In this document: piece after piece, positions 37,900 through 47,096 of the stretch | Layout: the number at the start of each line of letters is the position of its first letter | Numbering within the stretch: position 1 is the stretch's first letter | From: Symsagittifera roscoffensis | Lineage: Eukaryota > Xenacoelomorpha > Acoela > Convolutidae | DNA length: 64,000 nt | Direction of reading: 5' to 3' | Assembly (NCBI RefSeq): GCF_963678635.1 | Contig: NC_087062.1 | Coordinates: 41,350,672-41,414,671 of the forward strand | Position numbers and translations under genes: made by a program | Notes under the pieces: model-generated | What the model saw: the letters and a program-made list of their open reading frames with translations, nothing else | Databases searched by the model: none | Told to the model about the DNA's origin: nothing

Positions 37900-40350
37900 C
37901 CCAAAATGATATTAAAATAGCATGATAAGTATTCTTCCATTCTATGAAACTGTATGATAAACGTTTTTTCCATAAACATAAATACGAAAAAATGTTTGTT
38001 TTGAAATTTTGGGTTTCATCCAAAACACTAACCAAGGATTTTTTGTCATAAGAAAACCCAGAGTGTAACTGACAGTTACCACGCAGATAATCTGCTTTTG
38101 GGTATATTAGCCATGAAAGTTAACTTTAACATTTTCACGTGGAATTATATACCAAAAATGTAACGTTTTGTATATTGCTAGATAAATTTAAGGTTTGTTT
38201 TTTTGCAAATTTCTTTTTATCTTAGCAAATGAAACAAAAAATAATAATCGTGTTTACAAAAAAAACACGTTTTTTTGGTGATTTTTGAGTATTTTATTTT
38301 TTCTTTGACAAAATGAGTATCTTATAATTTTTATACATGAAAACTGTATGACAAGATTTTTTATCGAAAAAAATTTTAATCATTTTTTAATGACCAGAAA
38401 ACTTCAAAAAAGGCAAATAGACCAAAAACTGTTCATTAAAAACTTCTTAAACACTTTTTAATTTTTTTTTAATGAATTTTGTATGATAAGCATTTTTTCC
38501 ATATACTTCAAATATGAAACTGTATGGTAAGCATTTTTCTTCTATGGACGTCAACCCGGGTCATAACAAAGTCACACACATGATCAAAACATATTCGAAC
38601 ACATCTTCCTCTGGGCAAGTCGGTCGAAACATAGCCAGATTTGGTCAATCCAGCCTAAACTTAGCAAATTTGGGTAAAAGGAAGTCGAACACATTTTTTC
38701 TTCGATCGGTCGAAACTTTTCTTGTCGAGTTTGTACTCGAACATCTCAACCCGGGCATGCCAACGTTTTCAACACGCGAAAAAAAACGGCAGATTTTTAT
38801 GCCAATTGGAAATGGTATACAAGGAAAAGAAATTGTTTAAAAATTTTTTTTAAAGGGCTTCTTATGGTCTTTAAAATTTAAATCATAACTTGTTTAACCT
38901 GTATTCGAGGTTTCTTTTCCGATATAAAATTTTTCGGTGCCGAGAAGTCGTATATTTTTAAATGCTTTTCTCTTTCTTTTTGATGGTGGTTTCATTTTCA
39001 TCATAGCTATCTAAGAAAGTAAAAGCTTAGATATATGCTATGAGATGGGTAATTTTTTCTTCCGACATGTAAACAGAAGCTTATGTGAGGGCGTAGCTAA
39101 GATGCTTAGAAGCTTTTCTAAAAACTCAAATCTCTTGTGCTGTTTGCAGGGATTATACGGCACACGAAACAAACAGCTCTCCGTTGACCTTCGTTTGACT
39201 GGTCAGACAACGTTTTTAAACATTTTACTATTTATGGCTCGGTTAAATCCCTTTAAATACTATTATCTACCAAATGGCAAAGTTTGAGCTCTCATTCTTG
39301 AGTAATTACAGAGACAAATGCAAAAACTTGACAAAACATTCGGTCGAAAAGCAAAATTTGCTGCTTTTTTGTCACGTGAAAAAATCGTATATAATTTTGA
39401 ACTGCGACACTGCTCGTTTCCAAGCAAAGCCCTGAAAGTTGCAAGTTTTGCTTTTCGATCAAAAATTTTGGTCATCACGTTACATATATTGCTTTTCAAT
39501 CGACAGTTTTGGTCAGACATGTGTCACGTCATATTTCACCATTTTGTCAAGCTTTAATGCAAAAAACCAGTTAGCAAATAAAGGCTTTATCATACAATTT
39601 CATGTATGGCGTCTGTGGAAAACATGCTTGAAAATTGTATATAAATGAAAATTGTATGATATTCATTTTTTCATTAAAAAAACACAAATTTGATGTAAAA
39701 AGTTTCTAATCCCTTTTTTGGTTGCCAACTTACTTTTGTGCTTAAAAACATGTTTTAACAAAAAAAATTTGCTAGCAAAATTAGATTTTTTTCTTTATAA
39801 CTTAGTCCAGGATGATTTTTTCAACCAAAAAATCCAAAAATCAACAAAAAGTTTTTTTTTGTAAACACGATTATTATTTTTTGTTTCATTTGCTAAGATA
39901 AAAAGAAATTTGCAAAAAAAACAAACCTAAAATTTATCTAGCAATATACAAAACGTTACATTTTTGGTATATAATGCTGTGAAACTGTTAAAATTAAATT
40001 GCATGTCTGTAATCACCAAATGCAGTTTATACAGTTAGACTCAATCAGTTACACTCTGAAATTTGTTATGACAAAAAACCTTGGAAACACAATAATTCAA
40101 AACAAATTTTTTTTGTCTTTTCATTTATGGAAAAATGTTTATTGACAATTTCATAGTATGGAAAACAAGCTTATCATAAACGTTCAAAGAAAAAAATTGC
40201 TTTCGCTATTTTCATAAATATTTTATCATTAAATGTATGGCGGAACACTTGTTAATTTATTCCAGAAGATGGTAAAAAATGCTTATTATAATATTTCGTA
40301 GCATGAAAGAAATACTTATCTTGCTATTTTATTAGTTTTGTTTTTTTGAC
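37900..40350. repeat. Large imperfect inverted repeat (foldback), ~0.4 kb arms
   Basis: The left arm (about 37900-38290) is found inverted at about 39840-40350. Paired landmarks: 'aaaatagcatgataagta' with 'tacttatcttgctatttta'; 'accaaggattttttgtcata' with 'tatgacaaaaaaccttgg'; 'cagagtgtaactg' with 'cagttacactctg'; and a nearly perfect ~130 bp stretch around 'gtaacgttttgtatattgc'. The spacer is about 1.55 kb with no convincing gene. It could be a foldback transposon or an inverted duplication. Confidence 0.6.
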
Positions 40351-40388
40351 GTATGAAATAGTATGATAAGCATTTTTTTCATAATATG

Positions 40389-40808
40389 CTGTAGCGGATT
40401 TAGGGGTGGGGGGGGGGTGGCGACGCCCCCCCCCCTCAGGAATTCGACTCCCTGTCGACCCAAAGGGACCCCCCTTTGTACTGTTTTGAGATATCCATAT
40501 TTGGTGACGGACCCTAAAAAACTTTCTAAAGGCGCCTTTGGCGCCAATATATACTTACTTTTAGAGGGGAGCGCGCGCCAAAAAAGTCAATTTTTTTGGT
40601 CCAAAATTTCCAAAAAGTGCCTAAAAATGCCTTTGTGGCCTGTTTTTCAAAATTTAGCCTGCGGCGCAGAAAATTTTACCAAAACAAGGTCTTTTAAGTG
40701 CTCAGAAATTCAATTCGGCCGACCTAAAAAAAAATGGTTGACAAAAATTTTTTAAAAAAATTGAAAATCCGCCCCCCCCCCCTCGAGAAAATTCTAGATC
40801 CGCCCCTG
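40389..40808. mobile_element. hAT-type MITE, complete, inverted orientation, 8 bp TSD
   Basis: 420 bp ending in TCTAGATCCGCCCCTG. The left end CTGTAGCGGATTTAGG is degenerate. It is flanked by exact 8 bp ATAATATG (40381-40388 and 40809-40816). It contains the same internal blocks as 3356-3625, in the same orientation as that fragment and opposite to 4036-4394. Confidence 0.8.
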
Positions 40809-40816
40809 ATAATATG

Positions 40817-41396
40817 AAATAGTCTTATAAGCATTTTTTTGTCAACCCGGGGGCCTTTAATCAACAAATTATTTTTCACTGCATGAAAAGCTTGACTAAA
40901 AATGGCGACAAAAAATGGCAAAAACGTGACAAAGCATTAGATCGAAAGCAAAATTTGCAACTTCTGTGTCATTTGACTGTATCGTATATATTTTTGAAAT
41001 GTTCAGTAATGATACAAGTTTAGAAGCAGTCGGAGCATTCAGGGCTTTGCTTGGATACGAGCAGTGTCGTAACACGACTGTAATTCTTAACAACTCAACG
41101 GCAGTTTAAAAAGTAGAAAAGATGCTCTCATTTGTAAACTTTCTGTCATACAAGTCAGCTATCTTTACAAAACAGATAAAAATTGATGGCTTGTAATTAG
41201 ATACAAGAACAAAGGCAATTCAATTTAATCACATAGGTTTGTAAATATTATGTGCAAATTCAACTACATAAGAGAAAAATCAAATTATTAATTAAAGTTG
41301 GTTGCTTGTCCATATAAGGCAGACAAAATCTTTTTCGTTTCAATTATAAAAGAAAAAGAGTTCATTTCTTTGCAATTGTAAAAGAAAGCGCTTGCT
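40817..41396. other. Upstream flank of the secreted-protein gene
   Basis: It contains one palindromic repeat copy (41022-41068) and AT-rich sequence up to the ATG at 41397. Promoter elements cannot be assigned. Confidence 0.4.
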
Positions 41397-41901
41397 ATGA
41401 CAACGAACAGTTCTGTGTTTGTTCTCCTCGGTTTCCTTCTGGCTCAAATGATGCCCGGCTGCGTTGGATATACAAGCACCCGATCAATATGCGATGACTC
41501 CTCGGAAAGTCCGACTACTGAGGAAATCTCAATTGCCACGGTTACGGCCTCAGTCCCGGAATCCTCGACTGAAAGTATTTTGCCGGTCACAATCATGACT
41601 GAGTCACCAGATCGTCGAGTTGCCATCTCAATCAATGAGATCGCGACAACTTTCGTGAACTTGACGATCGCCGACGAGGCTGGATCCGCGACTGTTTATG
41701 AAATCGAGGCCGAGTGCCACTCAGATGTGTTCCAAGCGTGTGACACTGTGACCTTCAGAGACAACTTATTTCCGAGTGCTCGAGGGTTCCTTGAGGCGTC
41801 TGGGCTCCTGTCTGGAGCTGCCTATGACATCACAATTGTGAGTGCAACTCATGGAGGGAACGCGGACACTTCTTTGGACGCAACTGTTCGCTTTTGCACG
41901 C
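41397..41901 (+). CDS. Secreted fibronectin-III-like protein, exon 1
   Basis: ATG opens a signal peptide (MTTNSSVFVLLGFLLAQM..GCVG), then a Ser/Thr/Glu-rich spacer. A beta-sandwich-like domain follows (VAISINEIATTFVNLTI ... LEASGLLSGAAYDITIVSAT), with the Leu-x-x-Gly-x-x-Tyr-x-Ile 'tyrosine corner' typical of fibronectin type III domains. It contains Cys residues and an N-glycosylation sequon NLT. The exon ends at ACGC|GTGAGT in phase 1. It is likely extracellular or cell-surface; the ligand is unknown. Confidence 0.8.
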
Positions 41902-42236
41902 GTGAGTTTTCAAACATAAAGGTGTGCTGATAAAATGCATCATCAGAAGCTTGACCCCTCCACCATAAAAGACGCTTCGCATAATATAACTCTCAGGTTG
42001 GGCAAAAAAAAACTAGCAAATTGAACTCTTTAAATTGTTTAGAGATCACTGAAAAAAGTTTGGTCGACCTGAGCATTCATTGACATTTTTTAACAATTTA
42101 CACCCTCTTTTGAGAGAAAAAAAAACGAGATCATTCAATTAAATATGCCTATTAATTCTTTTGAAATCGTATTTTCTAAAAAAAATATAATTTCCATAAC
42201 ACGTCACTTTTAATTTGATCTTTTGGTTTTCCTCAG

Positions 42237-42385
42237 AACCAAGAGCTAACTTTGCGGTGAGGAAGTTGAGCGAAACTTCCATAGAGATTGATACTGGCGT
42301 GGAGAGTGGCTACTTCCAAAGTGCCACGGTCACCTTCTTCCCCTCCTGCTCCGTCACTTTCACTCCCCTCATGCTACCGTTGCAG
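42237..42385 (+). CDS. Fibronectin-III-like protein, exon 2
   Basis: Acceptor TTTTCCTCAG|AACC and donor TTGCAG|GTTACC. 149 bp, phase 1 to 0, continuing the frame as QPRANFAVRKLSETSIEID and later FFPSCSVTF. This looks like the first strands of a second FN3-like domain. The exon phases match those of exons 1 and 3. Confidence 0.8.
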
Positions 42386-42477
42386 GTTACCACATTATCT
42401 TTCATTCGATGTCGTTTTACACTTTTCTCAATTCGGGTTTTTTTAATTTTGAGACACAGCCTTGAAATATTTTATAG

Positions 42478-42603
42478 GTGACTGGACTTACTGATGGAGC
42501 AACGTATGATTTGACGTTCCAGTCCCGAATGTTGGCGTCCACCTGTGGAGCAGGAGGCTCTCAGTCAAGTGACCAGCAAGGTTTCGAGTACAATCCAAGT
42601 TAG
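42478..42603 (+). CDS. Fibronectin-III-like protein, exon 3 (end uncertain)
   Basis: Acceptor TTTTATAG|GTG. It encodes VTGLTDGATYDLTFQSRML and ends FEYNP, again with the L-x-D-G-x-x-Y-D-L FN3 tyrosine corner. Either the exon splices at CCAA|GTTAGT (42598) or translation runs on to a TAG at 42601-42603, giving a protein of about 260 residues. The junction lies in a 20 bp tandem repeat (next entry). Further exons to the right were not recognised. Confidence 0.7.
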   Translation: MTGLTDGATYDLTFQSRMLASTCGAGGSQSSDQQGFEYNPS

Positions 42604-42687
42604 TTAGCTACAATCCAAGTTAGTTAGCTACAATCCAAGTTAGTTAGCTACAATCCAAGTTAGTTAGCTACAATCCAAGTTAGTTAA
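42591..42687 (+). repeat. 20 bp tandem repeat, about 5 units, containing the exon 3 donor
   Basis: The unit CAATCCAAGTTAGTTAGCTA begins at 42591, 42611, 42631, 42651 and 42671 with no mismatch until the last unit. The first unit is the end of exon 3, so the candidate donor CCAA|GTTAGT is present five times in tandem. Confidence 0.9.
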
Positions 42688-42689
42688 CC

Positions 42690-43054
42690 ATTTTCCGATG
42701 CTCCTTGAACGAATAAAAAAAATGGGAAAAGTTATTAAAAAAATGGAATTTTTAGGCCGATCAAAATGGCTTTCCGAGGTCTCCCAACACATTAGAGAGA
42801 CACTAATTTGCCAACGCTGTCTGCGCCCTAGAAAATTTTGAGATAAAAAATAGCTTGTTTTGGCGTGAGTTCCCCCTTCGCCTTCACTATTAGTTTTTGC
42901 GCCAAAAGTGCCCTTGAAAAAACTCAAGGGTTCGTCGGCAGAAAATGGATATCGTAAGTAGTACCAACGGGGGACCCTGAGTGGTAATGGGGTCGAGCTC
43001 TCGAGAAAAGTACCCCTTCCCCACTCTGCCTCCAGCCCCCTAAATCCACCACTG
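42690..43054. repeat. Diverged hAT-type MITE copy, truncated
   Basis: It shares internal blocks with the complete copies (the 'cgaggtctcccaacncatta' equivalent, 'ttggcg..agt(t/c)ccccct', 'gcgccaaaagtgccc', 'tcgagaaaa') and ends 'CCCTAAATCCACCACTG'. The left terminus and TSD are not recognisable. Confidence 0.5.
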
Positions 43055-43266
43055 ACTCTTAGAACACATTCCTTCACTCTAAATTTTAGGAAAGTAAAAT
43101 ATACAAGTCGTTTTAGGATGAAGCCGAATTGCTCTTTTACAATTTACACTGCCTCAATTCAACTTCTTATGATTGATTTTTATTCAGCAACTCATGATTG
43201 AAAAAAAACCGAGCGCACCGCTTTTCAATTATCTTAACTTGACCATTGTTAAAGACCCATATCAGC
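43055..43266. other. Short flank before copy B
   Basis: No gene or repeat recognised. It ends in CAGC (43263-43266), the presumed left target duplication of copy B. Its partner would lie beyond copy C, outside the window. Confidence 0.4.
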
Positions 43267-43676
43267 TGAGTTAGGACCGAGTTGGCTAACTCATAGAGTA
43301 ATTTCGGATAGGGTACACCGTCTGCTCGTCACGCTATCTTATTTTCGGCCGGATAGATTCGTGCAACTTCTTAGTCTAATACCGATCCTAATCTTACTCT
43401 TATACTATCTAGTCTCAGGTTGTTTAACTAGTCTCTGCTAGGCTCAATAGATCTAGGGTATACTGGTTTATTGCGGCTGCTGAAGTGCTCGGGAGAGTCC
43501 AACTAATTTCTAAGTTAAATTCAAATCTCTCTGGTGCTGAAGTTACAAGTAACTTCAGCACTTACAAATAAGTGGGTTGTTAGTTAGATGGATCATGATT
43601 GGTTAATATTAAATACTTTACATTGGTAAAATATCTAAATTATCCAATCATAAAATGTAGTTTAGATCAGGTTCCA
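43267..43676 (-). repeat. Copy B 3' LTR (410 bp)
   Basis: TG...CA termini. At 43534-43561 lies a perfect palindrome GTGCTGAAGTTAC-AA-GTAACTTCAGCAC, which has one mismatch in copy A. AATAAA occurs in RNA sense as in copy A. Confidence 0.95.
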
Positions 43677-45208
43677 CCCATCCGGGTTTTACAGAGTTTT
43701 TTAGAATAGTTCTTCTGCAATTCGAAGGATGGATGATGGAAGTTGGTGTTTGGCGAACATCTTATTTCTTCTGTTTCCTTTTTGTTAAAGAAGTTCCAGG
43801 AAGCTGGAGTTAGAGACATAAGACGTTGTGTCTTCTAGTGACAACGACTAAGTCTTCGCAACAAACTCAATCCTGATTTCAGAATGGTTGGCTATGTCAG
43901 GTTTTTCTGTTCTGCGTGGAGAACTTCTTTTGTGTCTGGTCTAGTTTGGGAATGGCGTGGAGATTGTGCGTGGAGGGGATGCCTGGTTACTCGGATCTGT
44001 ACGTATACTTGAACATCGAGGTGGTCATTGGTCTAGTTCAATGAAGTCCTTTTCTGCGAAGTCAAGTCGTACTCTAAATCCTTTGAGTTGTGATTGTGAG
44101 TGGCATATCGATTGTGGTTGGTCATTCTCTCTCGAGTGTAGTGGGGTCGTTTTGTCTTTAGATGTTCGTCCTTGGTGTTGTATTCTGATCTATGTATTGC
44201 ATAATGTAATTTACATTTTATAAAACATTTATTAGTTTAATATTTTTTAATTATGATTTTAGTTAGTTGTTTTCACAAAAGCTTTTTGTTTTAGTTCGGT
44301 TATTTTGAAGAGTTACTCACACTTGAGTAGCTCTTATTAAAAATAGTGGTGTGGTCACAAAGCGTGGATGTAGCGCGGTGGGTTAGGCCGGCTATAGAGC
44401 ATGCTCAGGACGTCCTTCCTGGTGGGTTAGGCCAGGAGTGGGAGTATGATTTCATGCGGTTTTTATGAGGGGTCCTATTATGTGACAACGTTTTATGTTG
44501 GGTTTGTTGTGGTTTTTCTTATGTCTTGTTGGTTATGTCCTTTTTCCAAAAATCAAATTGTTCGTGGTATGGGTTTGTCTTTCGACTTTTTTGTGTTTTA
44601 TTATTTCTTTCTTAGACTTTATAATAGTCTTCAAAAGAATAAATTATCCAGTTTTAAACTGGGTTAATCCGGTTTGGGTACCGTTGGTTTCCTTTTCTTA
44701 GTCATGCTGTTATTCTATGATTTGTGGTTTTTAGTAAGCTGCGTTGGTTAGTTTTGTTTAGTATATGATTCCTTTCCAACCGGGTTAAAGGAAAGTTTGA
44801 AACATGTTATTATATGTTAGAGTTGTTGAGTGTGAAAACTTGAAACTGAAATTCATTATTTTAAACAATTCTTCGTGGGCGAGCTGTGCGAGTGTGGATA
44901 GAATTTCTGTGCGAATGAAAGAAAATATCAAAAGGTTAGTACTGCAATTGCATTTTATTAATTTACTGCATAGAATTTGGAAATTTACTGCTAGTTATGG
45001 GGGAATTTTAAGTTACAAATTTTCATCATAATTAAATTTGCTGCTTGTGGGGAAAATTTTAGAAATGAATTTATTGCATTGGTATTAAATTTATAAATCT
45101 ATAAGTGTAAGAGATTAATAGAATTTTTGAAATCTGTTTGATGAAATTTGCGATTTTTATTTGTCTTTTGTGGTTTTTGTAGGTGATCGTCGGATGAAGG
45201 CTAAAAAT
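43677..45208 (-). other. Copy B 3' untranslated region
   Basis: The equivalent of 9041-10519, with a ~70 bp stretch (about 43775-43850) that copy A lacks. The serial hairpins and the paired GGGTTAGGCC motifs are conserved. No frame is supported as coding. Confidence 0.5.
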
Positions 45209-45287
45209 CTAAAGAAAACATGAATAAAGTATGGTGAGTTTTTTAATATTTTAATTAGTTAGTAATATTCATTTAATTCATACTTAC
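45209..45287 (-). other. Short intron after the 601-aa ORF, copy B
   Basis: 79 bp with CAG|GTAAGT donor, perfect TACTAAC branch and TTTTCTTTAG acceptor in RNA sense, immediately downstream of the stop codon. Confidence 0.7.
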
Positions 45288-45290
45288 CTG

Positions 45291-47096
45291 TTAGTCGTCG
45301 GGGAAAAAACCGTGGGGGAAGATGTCGTGAATTAGTTCTGAAGTTGTTAGTAGTTTAGCTAAGATGCGGATGATATTTTTAGTCTGAAGCAGTGGCCAAA
45401 GCAATTGAAGTGCCTTAATAGTGGTTAGTTCTTCAGTGCCAACTGCAAACTCATAAGGTGTGTTTTGGATTAGATTATATAATTTGTGATTGAATTTAGT
45501 GTTGTGGATGAATTCTAAAATTGGGATTTCTATAGGTTGTACAAACTCGTGCGGGATAAGGAAGGGTCGGGATTCTTCGGCGTTGAAGGTCTTGGTGATG
45601 GGACAGAAGATGTACATTTGGGTTATGGGGTCATAATTACGAAGAATACCATGGAGGTTAGTGTCTTTAATACAATATGTGAAATTTAGGAAAAATGGTG
45701 AAGTGTATTTGGAATTAATGAATTGAAAACGATGGTGTGGTTGTCTAGAGGGTGTGTGTAGATCAAAGTGATTTTGGATGAAGCGATAATAACTATATGT
45801 GTGGGTTTGTTTAGTGCGCAACATAATATCGTGTGAGCAGTGTAAATCTCTTTCGTGTGGTGCAAGGAAATGAAAGGTTAGTGAAAATATTTGGAAGCGT
45901 TCTTTGAAACTTTCGTATGCTTGTGTGTCTGTTAGTGCTTCTGAAATAATGTGATCAAACTTTCGGTCGATGATGTTTAGTGTGAATATATATGGTGTCT
46001 TGATGAAAAATTTCTCGGTAATTTGTGGATTAGCGAAGCGATCGTCGTCTAAGAATTGATCTTGGTTAGCTCTGATGATGTTGTGATCATAGTATTCGAG
46101 TGTATATTCGTTAGCTCTAGGTGCAGTGTGTGTTTTTAGTGATTTTTTATATCCAATGTAAGTAAATTGTCTAGCGGTTAGTGGTGTAGTGAGTCGATAT
46201 AGCATGTCCGTATTTCGCTCTATATCGATGTGAGTGTTAGATAAAGGTAAGCAAAGAGGGTTAGTAAAATGATAATATGAGGTCCAAGAGAGAGTGGGCA
46301 TTAAAACGTATTCATCTACAAAGTTGCGTGTTTCGTTAGTGTCGTGGGGGGTGTTTAAGGTGTATTGTGGGAATGAGGGTAAGGTGATGGCTAAAAATTC
46401 TTTTGTGTTAGTATGCTTGGGGTGGTTGATGTATTCACGGGCTGTTCCTGGTTTTGCTGGGAAAGGATGGTTGGGGAACTTTCTTTTAAAAGTGCGGTAA
46501 GCTCTATTAGTGTTGTGTGAAGATTCAGTTGATGTGGATGATGGTGCTAATGATTCAGTATAATTTGAAGAGGGTGTAGGGGTAGGGGGATTGGATGAAT
46601 TTATAGTGGAGGAGATTTGGTTTATGGTTGGGGTATTAAGGTGGTAGGGTTGTTGTTGTAGGGTAATAAAATTATCTAGCTCTGGGGAGATTCGGGGGGT
46701 GTCTGGAGAATGAGATGATTGGTCAGAATGGTATGAGGAGTAGGTTGGGGTAACTTGGGAAGCATAAGAGGGTGTGGGAGTGATTGGGTCAGGGTTATTG
46801 GATAATATGGGTTGAAAAGGGGGTTGAGAAAAATTAGAAGAGTTATGAAAATTATTGGATGGGGATGGTTCGGAGTCGGCAAATTCATCGGGGGTTTCAA
46901 TATTCGGGTTATTGAGTTGTGAGATGGAATATAAAACTGAGATGTGTGAATTAGTATCGGAATTCATACCTGATGTTACATTACTAGATGGAAAATCGGG
47001 TGGCGGAAAAGCAAAAAGTGGTATTATTGGGATTGGAGAGGTAAGATTGGTTGGGTGGGAATTTGATCGGTGTAGTGATCCAAGTTGGCGGCTCAT
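45291..47096 (-). CDS. 601-aa accessory protein, copy B
   Basis: Counterpart of the 599-aa protein of copy A. It has the same disordered Ser/Thr/Pro/Asn-rich N-terminus and conserved Phe/Tyr/His-rich C-terminal domain, with a TP insertion in the low-complexity tract. The start overlaps the envelope stop as ATGA (47093-47096). Most substitutions fall in the N-terminal half. No family recognised. Confidence 0.85.
   Translation of the reverse strand: MSRQLGSLHRSNSHPTNLTSPIPIIPLFAFPPPDFPSSNVTSGMNSDTNSHISVLYSISQLNNPNIETPDEFADSEPSPSNNFHNSSNFSQPPFQPILSNNPDPITPTPSYASQVTPTYSSYHSDQSSHSPDTPRISPELDNFITLQQQPYHLNTPTINQISSTINSSNPPTPTPSSNYTESLAPSSTSTESSHNTNRAYRTFKRKFPNHPFPAKPGTAREYINHPKHTNTKEFLAITLPSFPQYTLNTPHDTNETRNFVDEYVLMPTLSWTSYYHFTNPLCLPLSNTHIDIERNTDMLYRLTTPLTARQFTYIGYKKSLKTHTAPRANEYTLEYYDHNIIRANQDQFLDDDRFANPQITEKFFIKTPYIFTLNIIDRKFDHIISEALTDTQAYESFKERFQIFSLTFHFLAPHERDLHCSHDIMLRTKQTHTYSYYRFIQNHFDLHTPSRQPHHRFQFINSKYTSPFFLNFTYCIKDTNLHGILRNYDPITQMYIFCPITKTFNAEESRPFLIPHEFVQPIEIPILEFIHNTKFNHKLYNLIQNTPYEFAVGTEELTTIKALQLLWPLLQTKNIIRILAKLLTTSELIHDIFPHGFFPDD

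Noticed and set aside
42591-42687. CRISPR-like array
   Set aside because: Units are directly abutting 20 bp tandem repeats without spacers, in an animal intron/exon context.
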